NCBI RefSeq assembly: GCF_048564905.1
Contig: NC_132990.1
Coordinates: forward strand, 41,721,001 to 41,785,000
Length of the DNA stretch: 64,000 nt
From: Vicugna pacos
Lineage: Eukaryota; Chordata; Mammalia; Artiodactyla; Camelidae
Direction: 5' to 3'
Shown piece by piece: positions 45,775 through 57,560 of the stretch; position 1 is the stretch's first letter; every line of letters starts with the position of its first letter. Below the pieces are notes generated by a model. That model was not told the origin of the DNA and did no database searches. It saw only the letters and a program-made list of their open reading frames with translations. Both the position numbers and the translations under genes were made by a program.

Positions 45775-46270
45775 ACTGTGGAGGACAGAATGAGGGTCTC
45801 CGAAAGATGCCATGTCCTGATCCCCAGAACCTGTGAAAATGTTAGGCTTTGTGGCAGAGGAGAATTAAGGTTGCTGATCAGGTGATCTTGAGTTGGGGAG
45901 AGTATCCCGGATGACACAGGTGGGCTCAGTGCTATCACATGGTCCTTAAAATTGAAAGAGAGAAGCAGCAGGTGAGGCAGTGTCAGAGGCTGCGTGAGCT
46001 TTGCAGGTGCTACGCTGCTGGCTCTGAAGACGGAGGAAAGGGCCTCAAGGTGGGGACTGTGGACGCTTAGAGAAACTGGAAAAGGTAAGGAAACGGATTC
46101 TCCCTTAGAGCCTCTAGAAAAGAAAGCAGCCCTGCCGACACCTTGATTTCCACCCACTGAGACCCATTTCAGACTTCTGACCTCCAGAACTGTCCGATAG
46201 TTAATTTATAGTATTTTAGGTCATTGAGCTTATGGTAATTTGTTAGAGCAGTGGTGGAAAGCTAATAGAG
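45775..46270 (+). mobile_element. MLT1 LTR (ERVL-MaLR)
   Basis: A sense MaLR LTR: 'gccatgtcctgatccccaga', 'acctgtgaaaatgttaggct', 'cagccctgccgacaccttga', 'ttctgacctccagaactgtc', 'gcttatggtaatttgttaga', ending near 'ggaaagctaatag'. A solo fossil. The 152-codon minus-strand frame across it is accidental. Confidence 0.9.
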
Positions 46271-46909
46271 TCGGGGCCAAAACGGAATTGTGCTTTTAAT
46301 ACAAATATTTGTTTACGTCATAGCCAACTCTTGTGGAATTAAAAACCTAGTGAAACTTTCCCCTTCATTTGATTCATGTCTTCAACTCTATATGGACAGT
46401 AGCAATGACTTTTGTAAGTCTAAATTCACAGTCTGTGTGTAGAAAAAAAGTTTAAGAGCATCTGATGTTAGTGTTAGATCGTCAGCTTTGTAGGAAATTG
46501 AAAACCGTTGCTTATTTTCTGACTTACAAATGGCTACCTAGGGTCTCTCACAGGTCTTTCCACTTTGGCTTCCCTGATTTTTCTCTCCTGTAGCTCATTC
46601 ACAGTTAATTTGTAAATTAAATCATTAACTTACTCAACAATCCTGAGTTCCCAGACCTGCCAGCTGAAGTCCAAGCTCTGAAAACGTGTATTTAATCTGA
46701 TCACACTCAGCTAAAGCCAACAACACATACTGCCCACCCTTACCCGCCTCACCCCCCCACCCCGAAAATATTATCTTGTGCTTTGTGGCTAGAGACACTG
46801 CGAGACATCCTACAATAAAGAATTATCTGACAAAATATCTATAGTGCTGAGGCTGAGAAACCCTGGCCAGCATGGTTTACTGATTCCTTTATTACTTACT
46901 TTATTCATT
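46271..46909. other. No recognised feature
   Basis: Unassigned DNA with a C-rich patch near 46748-46763. Confidence 0.5.
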
Positions 46910-47215
46910 TTAAAACCAAACATTTGCTGAATCTCTCTTGTACTCTAGACTCTACATAAAATTTGGTTTTAGAGAACTTACAGTCTTGTTGGTGAGGCAG
47001 TCACATTAAGAGTTCTGGTTAAAAGCAGTGGAGTCATCATGAAAAGATAAGCTCTATGAGACCAGGGAACCACTTTATTGTAAATTCTCAGTAACTGTTT
47101 GTTACTTGAAAGAAGTATTTAATACAGAGAGAAATGCACAAGAACCCAGAGAAAGGATTTCTATCCTAAACTAAGAGGGTTCGGAATAAGCATCCTGGAG
47201 AAGGCTGTCCCAGCA
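46910..47215 (-). repeat. L2 fragments, mainly antisense
   Basis: An antisense L2 end ('catttgctgaatctctcttg', 'gagaacttacagtcttgttg') with a short sense L2-like insert at about 47040-47110 ('gataagctctatgagaccag'), then more antisense text to about 47215. The nesting order is unclear. Confidence 0.55.
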
Positions 47216-47339
47216 AAGGAGTGGGATGGGGTGGTGGAGGGGTAGGAATGGTCACAGCGGATAAAGAGAGGTGATTTTGGAGAGATCAATTGGAAATCAT
47301 GATAGGACAGCATGCAGTCTCATTAGCTTTTCACTTACA

Positions 47340-47485
47340 TATGCCGTATCTCCCCAGCTCCTGTTGTGAACATTAGGATTGCGTCTAACCTTCAGCATAG
47401 CATCTCCTCTCCCTTCATCTCCCTACCAGCGTCAAAGCAGTATCATGCACACATCAGGTGCTTAGTAAGTGATTGTTTATTAACC
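47340..47485 (+). repeat. L2 3' end
   Basis: 'ctaccagcgtcaaagcagta' and 'catcaggtgcttagtaagtg' followed by 'attgtttattaacc' fit the L2 terminus in sense orientation. Confidence 0.55.
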
Positions 47486-47767
47486 AGTATAATCCATTAT
47501 ATTCCAGAAGAAATAAACAAGACCTCTAAATACATTATTGTACAGGTATACTGACAAACATATCTTACTCTCTGAAATAGGTGAGTTCCGAGAAAAAAAA
47601 ATGTATGAACACTCAACTTTGTAAATTTTAAATTCCAGCAAATAGCCCAAAAAGGAAAGAAATCATGTATTGGGTAATGCACAGTATTTTTGTAATTGGT
47701 GGAATTTGCTCCCGTATCCTGGATCTGTTTTCTCTGTATAATTTCACTGTTCTGTCTATCTAGTACT

Positions 47768-48060
47768 ACAAATGTTAAGGTGGAAAAGAAACAGGAGCAG
47801 AGCCTCAGTGGGCTGTGGGACAATATTAAGCAGCCTATTTCATACCTGTACCTTGGGTTTCAGAAGGGAAGGAGACTGAAAGGTTATTTGAGGAAATAAT
47901 GGTTGGACACTTCTCCAAATTTGATGAAAACTAAACCCACCAATCCAGGTGTTTCAGTGAAACTTTAGCAGGCTAAGCATTAAAAAAAAAACAAACAAAC
48001 AAACACCATACTACATAGTATTAAAATCAAATTGTGGAAAACCAGTGTTAAAGAGTCTTG
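47768..48060 (+). mobile_element. L1/HAL1 ORF1 fragment
   Basis: Sense ORF1-type text: 'gagcagagcctcagtgggct', 'gtgggacaatattaagcagc', 'tttgaggaaataatggttgg', 'acacttctccaaatttgatg'. These correspond to the RRM-to-CTD region of the L1 ORF1 chaperone. An (A)n(AAAC)n patch interrupts at about 47981-48005. Short and isolated. Confidence 0.72.
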
Positions 48061-48199
48061 AATATTCTACTTTGAGCTGCTGGTCCTCAGTTTTCTTTGA
48101 TCTGTAAAATGGGTGTAATATCCATCTTGGCTTTTTTGTTTTAAAAGTAGAAGCAGGTATGTAAAGCAAGCCATGTGTACCTAAGACCCCATGATATGG
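48061..48199. other. No recognised feature
   Basis: A short unassigned spacer between the ORF1 fragment and a MIR. Confidence 0.5.
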
Positions 48200-48412
48200 C
48201 GATTCTTAACAAAGGCTCACAGATAGCCTGGATCCCAAGCTCAGCTCTGCCACTTGGTGATCTCTGCAGGTTACTTAAGCTCTCTGTGCCTTGGTACAAC
48301 AGGATTATAACCATCCTACTTATACTTCATAGGGATGTGAAGGTTAAATGAGATGATGGTTATAAGATACAATAATGCCTGAAAATAGTTGGTGTTCAGT
48401 AAATGTCCACTC
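48200..48412 (+). repeat. MIR SINE
   Basis: One of the better MIR copies: 'agctcagctctgccacttgg', 'caggttacttaagctctctg', 'catagggatgtgaaggttaa', 'atgagatgatggttataaga', and the tail 'agttggtgttcagtaaatgt'. Confidence 0.88.
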
Positions 48413-49355
48413 CAGTGTTCAATGAGAAACCAAAAAAACCACATTCTGGCACTAAAGTTATGTCCTTGTCCCCATGCTGCACCTGCTGCATCCCAGTGTG
48501 TGGACCCAGCTCCAGGCTCCTGGGGTCGAGAAAGTGCTGTGCTTTGGTGGAGTCAAGCATCTCCTTGGGTGAATGACCTTGCAAAACCAGGCAGAATCTA
48601 GTTTTCCTTAGGATCTCCTGAAAAATGATCTATTTCCTTGACCAGCAAGTTTTTAAAAATAGAGTAGTCTTTTCATAAAAAGTTTTTTATTTCCCCAAAG
48701 AGTAGAAAAGGAATTTTAAAACTCTAATAGTAATGCTAAAATAAAGGATAGAACACTGTCCTCTAGAACTTTTGTAAGCCCTTTTGTCACTGCCAGCTCT
48801 CATGAGCTTCAGAATCATAGGTTTGACTTGCGTTCTCCATCTGTGTTCATCCATTGAGGGTAAAGTATCCTGCGTAAACACACACACAGATGAAGGAGAA
48901 TCAACATCCCTTTTGACACAAGAAAAAAATGACTACCAATTGACATAAAGGGAGATCTGGCCATCATTCTGTCACCAAAATTCTTCTTGCTTTGTTGGAT
49001 TTGGCATCTTAGTAAAGCCCTTTTATCTTAAAAAGACTAGGGTCTAGTTCAGTAAAACCTTGCTAAGGGTGTCATTTTGAACTTAGATCATTTCATGTCA
49101 TCACGAGGCAAAAGGGTTTGGATAGACATCTTGCTTCCCACTGATTTTACTGACAACATTGAGAATCTCATCTCAGAGAAATGGAAGTAAGTGCATTATT
49201 GACAACATGTAAATAAGAGAAGATTAGTGGTTTTCCTGGTGAGATAAAAACTTCTCTTTCAAAAAAGCATGTTTGAAACTGACTGCTCATGACTGTATAC
49301 AGTTGACACTTGGAGTTATTCCATCTTCCCCCAAAGTAGAGACAAACTGTCTTAG
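48413..49355. other. No recognised feature
   Basis: About 0.9 kb of unassigned DNA. No gene seen. Confidence 0.5.
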
Positions 49356-49800
49356 TCAAGGGTCATTTGGTTGCATGTAATTGGAAGCAACTGACGTTTA
49401 CTTGAGGGGGAAAAAGGGCACCCACTGGAAAGTTACTGAGTTCCCTTGCAGGATCCAGGAGGGACTGGGCCTGTCGGGTAACTGCAGTCAGAATGGGAAA
49501 GTGAACAGGAATCTGGCTGTCTCTTTCTCGGCATCTTGTCTCTGCTTCTCTCGGTGTTTCTTTGTTCTTCTCCCTCTGAGCAGCTTTTCACCGTCTCCTT
49601 GCACACGGCAGAAGGTGTCCAACCTACAACTCTGTCAGCCACATTTACTTGGTCATGTCCACACAGGCATAAATGAGTGGGTTATTTCTGAATCCCAACT
49701 CTGAGTTACTAGAGTCAAACCTTACTGGTCAGCGGTCCTCTGGTGATGTAAGCATGGTTGTGTGGGTACATAGTCTGGCGCACAGGATGTGTGACATAAA
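49356..49800. repeat. Probable interspersed repeat, family unresolved
   Basis: The run from 'gggtcatttggttgcatgta' through 'ctgcttctctcggtgtttct' reads like a dispersed mammalian repeat that usually begins with a 'tttggttgca' motif, but I cannot assign its class. The frame at 49381-49704 is probably incidental. Confidence 0.4.
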
Positions 49801-50694
49801 CGTGGGTCTCTGAGCTCCATTTCTGTGAGGAGTTAAGGGGCAGTTCTCAGAGAAGGGAAAAATTTGGCAGAAATCAGCACAAACATTAAATGAGTTGCTT
49901 TTTCTACATAATAATAGCTATAAAAGATCACGTCTACTCTGCAAAGAACTCAGTTCCCCCAAAATGTACATAAGAAGGAAGGCCCCCCAACACTGGCCCA
50001 GCCTGAGAGAGGCCTTGCTGTGTACAAGGGTGACTTGAAAGAGGCCAGATCTACAATTGTTAGGAAAACACAACTTGCTGCCTCTGGGTCTCCTGACTCC
50101 TCTTTTCAATGACCAAACAGCTGAGATTTTTATGGAATTCTTTCTGCAGTTAGTGGGAATTTGAGCTCAAACCTAAATATTAGCAAAGATAAAATTTTAT
50201 CTAGAACTTTGTACTGTTTATTTTTTAAAGCATTAAAATTTATAGCTGAGCTGAAGTTGGTTTAAAGGGTAATAAAACATGGGTTATTCCCTTGAGATAA
50301 TACTTTGGGAATACACAAAGCAGTTGATAAAGCCTGAAGGCATTTTCCATCTTGATGTGTTGACTTGATGGTGAATTTAAACCTTCAGCACAGTATTTTT
50401 CAGAATGTTGTTTTATATTTTGGGGAATTACAGATCATCTACCTCCCTCTGATTTTCTCCTCAACTCGTTGAGAATGGACTGGCTCTTCAGTTTCTTTGT
50501 AATTTCCCATTTTACACAGCACCTATGATGGACTCCAGGTCTCTCAAATAAAGTATCTTTTGTTTAAAAAAATTCATACATTTTAGAGACGTAGACTGGA
50601 CTATACTGGGATAAAATTGCATGATGCATGAGATTTGCCTTAAATACTTCAGGAAAGAAAAACAAAGAAGGCATTGATGAAGCTAATGTGGTAA
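49801..50694. other. No recognised feature
   Basis: Unassigned, apparently unique DNA up to the solo LTR. The last four bases are the left target-site copy. Confidence 0.5.
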
Positions 50695-51277
50695 TGTTGC
50701 CGGAGAGGTGGTTTTTGTCTCATTGCAGGAAGAATTCAGAGACAAGACATGGAGGTCAAGAAAGTAAAGTGAGGATTTATTAACCAATAGCTAGTGTGCT
50801 CTTGAGGGGACAGTGAGCAGCTGCGCTGAGTTTCCTTAGCAGGCTGATTACAAAGGGTGTAAAAATGAATGGGCGAGGTATTCATTGGGGAGGGAGAAGT
50901 TTGGGGTCATATTCCCTGATTTCCATCCCAGCTCCACCTTTCAGAGGGGAGGAGGGATTTTTGTCCCTAGTCTTGACTGGAAGTGTCATGGCGTCGGTGC
51001 ATGATGGATACTTCTGATTTGCAAGGCTAATTTTATTGTAATGAGGGTATAATGAGCAAAAGATTATGTTTGGATGCCAGAGATGCTTGCCTTTGCCCAC
51101 CTTTTGTCTGCCTCCAGGGCACTCGTCACCCCAAAAAGTGGGATTTCTAATTAGCCTGGAGGTTTTTGCTTTCCTCTGCCCAAGGACACCTGTTGTTCAC
51201 AAGGTGTATAGCTTCCTGCCATTTGGCCTGTGCCCTCCTTTTCTCTGTTCATATCGCTCTGTCTGCCTATTCTAACA
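50695..51277 (-). mobile_element. ERV1-type solo LTR, antisense, with 4-bp target duplication
   Basis: A complete solo LTR of 583 bp bounded by TG and CA (tgttgccggaga at left, tctaaca at right). Perfect 4-bp flanks 'gtaa' occur at 50691-50694 and 51278-51281, the duplication size usual for class I (gamma-like) elements. Antisense U5/R features lie near the left ('gtaaagtgaggatttattaa'). No internal region is present, so it arose by recombination between two LTRs. It shares its terminal motif with the LTR at 38406. Looks younger than the MLT1 copies. Confidence 0.85.
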
Positions 51278-52477
51278 GTAAGGTCTAAATAATAAATATA
51301 TAGAGATGTATTGTACTGTTCTCTCGGCTTTTGTGGATATTTAAAAATTTTAACGATAGTAAAATATTTTAATAATACAAAACAACATGATCTAGTCCAG
51401 CCACACCTCTAATGTTAGAATTTCTCCATGATACTCTTGGCCATGTGTTGTTGAGCTTCTGTTTGAAAATCACCAGATCAGGAAGTTCATTCTCTTCTAA
51501 GGCAGTCCATTTCGTTTTGGGACAATTGTGACTATTTCACACTGTGTTTAACACTTATTTATCTGAATTAACTATTACCCCACACTTTTACCACCAACAC
51601 TGGCAAAAAAAAAAAAAAAAGTCAGATCGACTTTTTCAGAACTCTAGAAATTAGCCAAAGACTTACAACAATCCAGGAACAGTTTAAGAAAAACAGCCAA
51701 ATATCAGTGAAAACAACAGGCTTTGTAGCATTTTAACTTGCTCTATACCTATCCCCCTTCCTTGGTTTCACAGCAGCCTTGAAAACAACAATTCTGCAAT
51801 CATATAAAAACCAGCAACCTCGAAGCCTCTGGTGGTAACAGAAAGGGAATGAAGATCCTCCAAAGCCCTACTTTCAGAGAATTATCATTATTTGTTCTGT
51901 CTAGTAGTCCCCTGGAAAACTCCACCTGCTTGGCTTGTCTTTATTTGACCTGACAACAGAACAGATTTTTCCCCCACAGTGGTGTTTGTTGAAAACAATA
52001 GGTGTCAATTGTTTAATGGTTCAATTGCCTGAGGTACTGATAACAGTTGAAACAAATGGCAAGTTAATTTTAAAAAGTTAAAACAAAACGCTGGAGAATG
52101 AGATGTCTACAAAAAGGTTTGGGAAGCTCCCACAAATTCCTGGGAATCTAGGAGGCCACTACATAGAGCTGTATGTTTTAGTGCCCAGGGCTGTGTGCCT
52201 ACTAAGGAAAGACCTGAGAAAGCTGTAAGCATGCATAGTAATAACTGACCTGACTCCTCTCAGGCAGTAGTGAAGGATAAGGCACAGTGATAAACTGAGT
52301 GCTGAAGGCACACCACAACACACACACAGAGAACCCCTCAGCATTGGCTAGGAGACATGAGTTGCAGGCATCTAAGGAAATCTCTGTCCAAACGTTACCT
52401 GACTTCTGAAGCAACCATGCAGAGATTTCAGTGGCTGCAGAAGACAAGGAGCAGAGACTTTACAAAACTATTTTATG
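51278..52477. other. Unassigned DNA with an A16 tract
   Basis: No gene or named repeat was recognised. A homopolymer A run of 16 lies at 51605-51620, with no obvious retrocopy upstream of it. Confidence 0.5.
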
Positions 52478-52838
52478 GCCATCATTCAAAAGTCCACAAA
52501 CAGTAAATGCTAGAGAGGCTGTGGAGAAAAGGGAACCCCAAAATACTTTTTGAGGAATCTCCATTACTGTTTTCTGCAATGGCTACACCAAACTGCATTT
52601 CCACCAGCAGTGTAGGAGGGTTCCCTTTTCTCCACACCCTCTCCAGCGTTTATCGTTTGTGGACTTCTGAATGATGGGCATTCTGCCTGGTGTGAGGTGA
52701 TACTTCATTGTAGTTTTGATTTGCATTTCTCTGATAATTAGTGATATTGAGCATTTTTTTTCACGTGCTTGTTGGCCACGTGTATGTCTTCACTGGAGAA
52801 TTGCTTGTTTAGGTCTTCTGCCCACTTTTGGATTGCTT
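52478..52838. mobile_element. L1 ORF2 fragment arranged as a foldback
   Basis: Two oppositely oriented pieces of the same L1 ORF2 C-terminal region. 52478-52545 is sense ('gccatcattcaaaagtccac'), 52546-52838 is antisense ('ctgcatttccaccagcagtg' to 'gcccacttttggattg'). The sense piece is largely the reverse complement of 52618-52680, forming arms of about 65 bp around a 75-bp spacer. There is no A-tail or 3' UTR at either end. Confidence 0.82.
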
Positions 52839-53265
52839 TTAAATTGAGACCCTGGAAAACGCCCTGTTCAGCTTTTGTTATTTAATTGGCTGACTGAGTT
52901 TTCCAGTTAGCATATGTTGCAATTTGGGGATGATTTTCTTCTCAATATAAGTAGGATAAAAACAATAGAATCAAAGAAAACAGAAGATCCATATAAAAAT
53001 GGCAGAAGAAGCAGATTTCAGGAAATTCACAGCCAAAGTTTTTTTTTAAACTTTGTGAAAATAATAAAAGAAAAAAACTTTAGAGCCTTGGAGCTGGAAG
53101 AGCCTCCCTGGATCATGTCTTTCTTCTAAAATAATGGGAAATTTTATCTCACTTAATCAGCAGCAGAAAAAGATCATGGACAAATTCCATAAAAAGTTAT
53201 TGTAAGAAAAAAGTGAATGAAGAAAACACATCTTTAGACAAAGAAAACACACTAGAAAGCATACT
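52839..53265. other. No recognised feature
   Basis: AT-rich unassigned DNA. The right edge may contain more eroded L1 3' UTR. Confidence 0.45.
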
Positions 53266-53492
53266 AAATGAGTACAACTGTAAACTAGTTGCTAAGAGAG
53301 TAGATTTTATAAGTTCTCATCACAACAAAAAATATTCTGTGTGGTGATGGATGTTAACTTATTGTGGTAATCATTTTGAACTATATATATATCTGTATCT
53401 ATATATACATATATATCTATATCAAATGATGTTATAACACATAAAACTAATACATCCTATATGTCAGTTATATCTCAATAAAAGAAATATCA
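53266..53492 (+). mobile_element. Old L1 3' terminus
   Basis: A sense L1 3' UTR end: 'ttataagttctcatcacaac', 'gatggatgttaacttattgt', 'ggtaatcattttgaactata', 'gtcagttatatctcaataaa'. An AT microsatellite (53382-53423) has expanded inside the usual 'acaatatatacaaatat' spot. Confidence 0.75.
53382..53423. repeat. AT-rich microsatellite
   Basis: An imperfect (TA)n/(TATC)n run inside the L1 3' UTR. Confidence 0.85.
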
Positions 53493-53494
53493 CT

Positions 53495-54360
53495 TTCAAA
53501 AAACACCCCTGTAACCTAATATTTCAAATCCAGACAGAGAAATAGAAACTGATAAAACAACATATGTCAGGACTAGAACACACTCAGAAATGTGACTGGA
53601 GAAAATGGAGATTTGAAAAGGAAGCTAGCAGAGTTAAGAAAATAATCAGAAATAAAAGGGAAAATTATGTCATAAATATTAAGTTAGGAGGAATACACAA
53701 GAAAATAATGTAGCAAATAATCTCTTAAGAGATATAGAAGTTGAAGAAAGGATTTTTTTTAAACAGAAAAGAAATTAAGAGATTAAAAATAAAGATTCAC
53801 AAGAAAGCAATAGAGAAGAGAGACAAAGAAGACCCAACTTAACTATAACAGCTACCTCCAAAGAAGATAACTAAGGTAATGGAATAGAACAAGTGCTTAA
53901 AATTATAGTTCAAGAAACCTTTCTTGAAATAAAAGATGCGTCTAACCTACATATTAAATGGGCATACTGCATGCCAGAGAAAAACCAACCCAAAATGGCA
54001 AACAACCTGTACAAATTTGAATAAAATGACTAGACTTTAAAGAAAAAGAACAAATCCTTTGGGCATCCAGGCAAAGACAAGTTACCATTAATAATGGAAA
54101 GAAAATCATACATATGGTTGTCAGACTTTTCAAGAACTCTTTATATCAGATGATTAAAGAGTAATATATTTAAGATACTCAAGGAAAGAACATGTAAGCC
54201 ATCACTTTTATATCCAGTCAAACTGACCTTCATGTGTAAAGATACAGACCAGCTACAATGAACATGCAAAAACTTAGGGAATACTATTTCATGGGACCTT
54301 TCTAAGGAATCTTCTAAGAGAATAAGCTTCAGACTGAAGGGTCAATGACATAAAGACAAG
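53495..54360 (+). mobile_element. HAL1 / old L1 ORF1 remnant
   Basis: A purine-rich sense stretch. The best part is 54050-54350: 'aatcctttgggcatccaggc', 'agatactcaaggaaagaaca', 'tatccagtcaaactgacctt', 'cttctaagagaataagcttc', matching the C-terminal RNA-binding domain of HAL1-type ORF1. The upstream half is weaker. No open frame. Confidence 0.68.
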
Positions 54361-55437
54361 TGACTCCCTGCTCTGTGTGTAGAAAGTGATCCACATCTCC
54401 ATCTGGAGGGGAAGTGTAGTTTTTCCCAAACAGTTAAAAAAAAGACAACAACAGCTTTAGAGAACGCCTTCTTACCTTTCTCCCTTACCGTTCTCTATTC
54501 TTGAGATAACCTGGAAAAGAGCTGAGGTTGTCTTACAAAGTCACATTCTTCTCTTATTCTTTACTCATTTTAATAAATTCATCACTCAACTTTAAAAGGT
54601 GAAATGCAGCTTTCAGAGTAGATATGTGCAGGCACCTATATGTTAAATTGCTCCCTGCAATTTTAAAAGAAAGTAATTCTGAAACAAATTTGTATTATAA
54701 CACGAAAATTTGCAAGATTTAGAAAGACAAATGTACATTATTTACCAGTCATTAAATTAGAAGCCCTGTCTCTCTACTGGGCATATCATCCTTCTGCCCA
54801 TAAGCAACTTTGCTATTTAAACTTCATACTTCAGTATTTGGAAGTTCGAGAGCTCTTAGTCTGAATATGCCCTTCAAGGAAAAAGAATCCATATGAGATA
54901 GAAAAAAAGAATATCATTCACTTGCAGAGAATATTTGTACAAAGATTAAGAAATAGTTCCCCTTGCAAAGTCTGTGGGAACTATTACTAAACTAATTCTA
55001 AAGAGACATGTTAAGGTTCAGTGTGCCCTGTGTGCTGACGCAAAAGGGCATCGTTCATAATATTACTGGAAATTTCTCATTTCCATATACGGCAAGCCAG
55101 GGAAATAAACAAGCTTTGACTGATTTTTCCAGGAAAAGAATGTGCAATATGGTGTAAGTGCTTTTCTTGTTTTCTTTTCCTGAATAGAATGGTTCTGAGA
55201 AAGCCACAATAAGCTAGAGAGAATTCTGGGCATTGCTACTTCACTTCTCCTCTGGGAGCCCCAGTGTTTGTTGGGACGGAGGCATCCTTGCAGCCCCCTA
55301 CCTGTGCTCTTTGAGATCTAAGCCATTTCTTTCTGTCTCTCCAATAATCACTTTTTCCACTAAAAATTTAACAGATAAGCCTTCTCCAGTGAATTGCCTC
55401 GTAGCTCACTGAGATAAAAATTTAACACCGAGACACA
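54361..55437. other. No recognised feature
   Basis: About 1.1 kb of unassigned, probably unique DNA. Confidence 0.5.
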
Positions 55438-56270
55438 GAATTACATCTTGAACTTAATATGCCCCAAACAGAATCATTGATTTCTAACCCTTCCAAATCT
55501 GTTCTTCCCCTAGTTTTCCTCATCTCAGTAAATGGCACCACAGCCCATCTAATTGTTTAAGCTAAAAACCCAGGAGACTTCCTTATTCCTCCTTTTCTGT
55601 CACCTCCAAGGTCCAACCCATCATCAAGTCTTATTGGCTCTAACTCTAAAACATCGCTTTAGTTCATCTGCTTCTCTCTATGACTACTGTTTCTGAATCC
55701 AGGCCATTATTTTGTCTGATGTGGACCCCGCTAGCGCCTCCTCAGTAGCCTTTCTGACTCCACAGCCGCCCCACTGCCTGACGCTCTCTCCTGAGCTACT
55801 GGATTGTTCTCAGCGGGGCATGTTGCTTTCCTTTCCCATCTCCTGAAAACCATCCCATGGCACATAAAATAAAATCCAAATCACTTACAAGGCCTCTCTC
55901 TGTGACATCCCCTCCTACACTTGCCCTCACTTGCTTCTTTCTTTTCCTCTAGCACACAAATCTCATTCTCACTTCATATCATTGCATAGCTGAAACATTC
56001 TGGTCATTTCAATTCTCAGCTTAAAAAATCACTACCTCAGAGTATCTTGAGTGATGACTAATCTTGTGCTTTTCCCATGACATTGTTGTACTTTAATCAT
56101 AGTACTTATCTTTAGTTAAAGTGTTCTTGTTTGTATTTTTTTTATCATCTTTGAGATGTACGCTCCGCAAAGGTAGTTTGTTTTGTTCTTCACTTTATCC
56201 CCAGATCCTAGAAGATTGCCTGGCACCTAGTAGGCACTCAGTAAATATTTGTTCAATAATTAAATGTATT
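55438..56270 (+). mobile_element. LINE L2, 3' part
   Basis: A sense L2 of 0.83 kb: 'ttcctcatctcagtaaatgg', 'tcatcaagtcttattggctc', 'tacaaggcctctctctgtga', 'agatcctagaagattgcctg', 'gcacctagtaggcactcagt', 'aaatatttgttcaataatta'. A clear, well-ordered match to the L2 C-terminal ORF and 3' end. Confidence 0.92.
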
Positions 56271-56569
56271 TCCACTTAAAAAGATTTTAAAAAGAAAAAA
56301 TAAAATTCATAGATTTTTCTCATATAATTCTTTTTATAAAATGTCTTTAACTCACTTATTTTGTTTTTTCCTTGTTTAAAATATTTTGTTTGTACATGAA
56401 AAATACTGGGATACTTTTATTGCATATTAATTCTCTCTAAAAGGGAGAATTCCATCTAAGCCCACTAATAAAGTTGAATTGAGAAAATGAAAAAAAAAAT
56501 TAACTGTATTTTAGGACTGCATTTACTGAGCCCTACGTGAATTCCTTAAAAGCTAGTCAGCTCTTTCCA
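56271..56569. other. No recognised feature
   Basis: A short AT-rich unassigned spacer. Confidence 0.5.
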
Positions 56570-56650
56570 CAAACATTTTTTCAGTCCCTTATTAAGTGCT
56601 AGGTGTGATGTGGGGAGCTAGAGGCATGAAGCCTTAAATCTTACCTTTGC
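56570..56650 (-). repeat. L2 3' end scrap, antisense
   Basis: 'cagtcccttattaagtgcta' and 'ggtgtgatgtggggagctag' fit the antisense L2 terminus, with decay. Confidence 0.5.
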
Positions 56651-57147
56651 ACACCTCTGTGCACTGTTGGCCATCTGGGGCCCCTCTGTAGATTGTGATT
56701 GATGTGGAATGATCAATTTATTATGCCCAGATGAGATTATTAAGGAGGATATTGAACACTTTGACAGCTTGTTTTATCACTATGGAGACAGAAACTATGA
56801 GTGTATTTAAAGCATGGATTTGCAACTTGAAAAGATGTTGGGTTGCTAATAATAATATACCAGTATGTTATTGTAGCTGACATAATTATGAAGAAAAAAG
56901 GCTCAGCATAGGACATCCCTAAACTGATGGTCACATGGTGAGCCCACTGTGACAGGAAAGCAGGTGTTGCCTGAGAGAAAGTCTCACTCACTCGGGTACC
57001 AGTCTGTAGTAGCACTGACCCACATGCAAAGGCTGAGTCTAGGCTGAGCAACCTGCTGTCTGGGACCAGGCATCTTAAAGTACCTGCCAGAATGGGCTGC
57101 GTCTAGCAGGTGTCTGCACCAGCTTGCAGGCCATGACGTGGGATCAA
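56651..57147. other. No recognised feature
   Basis: Unassigned DNA. The antisense frames near 56740-57205 have no protein features and the latter overlaps L2. Confidence 0.5.
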
Positions 57148-57235
57148 GGAAATTTATCAAGTATTTACTGAGCACCTGTTGTGTACCAGACACTCTTCTG
57201 GGCATGGGAGATACAGACCTAGCTAAGGCATAAGG
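57148..57235 (-). repeat. L2 3' end, antisense
   Basis: 'caagtatttactgagcacct', 'gttgtgtaccagacactctt', 'ctgggcatgggagatacaga', the clear reverse complement of the L2 terminus. Confidence 0.85.
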
Positions 57236-57329
57236 CTGGTATAAATGATGGTTTCTGTATTGAAACTCAGCGCTCAGCTCTCTTATACTTCAATATTCTT
57301 TGAAGACTAGTTTCAAGCCACTTTGAAAT

Positions 57330-57560
57330 AATAATTTTACAAATACTAATTCATTTAATCTTTATAAAGTTTCCATGAAGTTGTTGTTATTATCATCCCC
57401 ATTTTGAACATTCAGGAAGTTGCTATACGGAGGGATAAAGTGACGAGCCCAGGGTAACACATCTGGTAAGCGGGGGAGCCTTGCTCAGTACCACCTGCAT
57501 CTGCATCTGACTCAGTGGCCTGACTCGGCCCTGAGAATCCCCATTGTAGCACCTCACCCT
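57330..57560 (-). repeat. MIR SINE, antisense
   Basis: 'attatcatccccattttgaa', 'cccagggtaacacatctggt' and 'aagcgggggagccttgctca' follow the antisense MIR order. Confidence 0.82.

Noticed and set aside
45699-46157. A 152-codon minus-strand frame
   Set aside because: It lies antisense across an MLT1 LTR. The frame is accidental.
51605-51620. An A16 tract as the tail of an unseen retrocopy
   Set aside because: The preceding 500 bases show no mRNA-like or SINE-like sequence and no matching target duplication was found.
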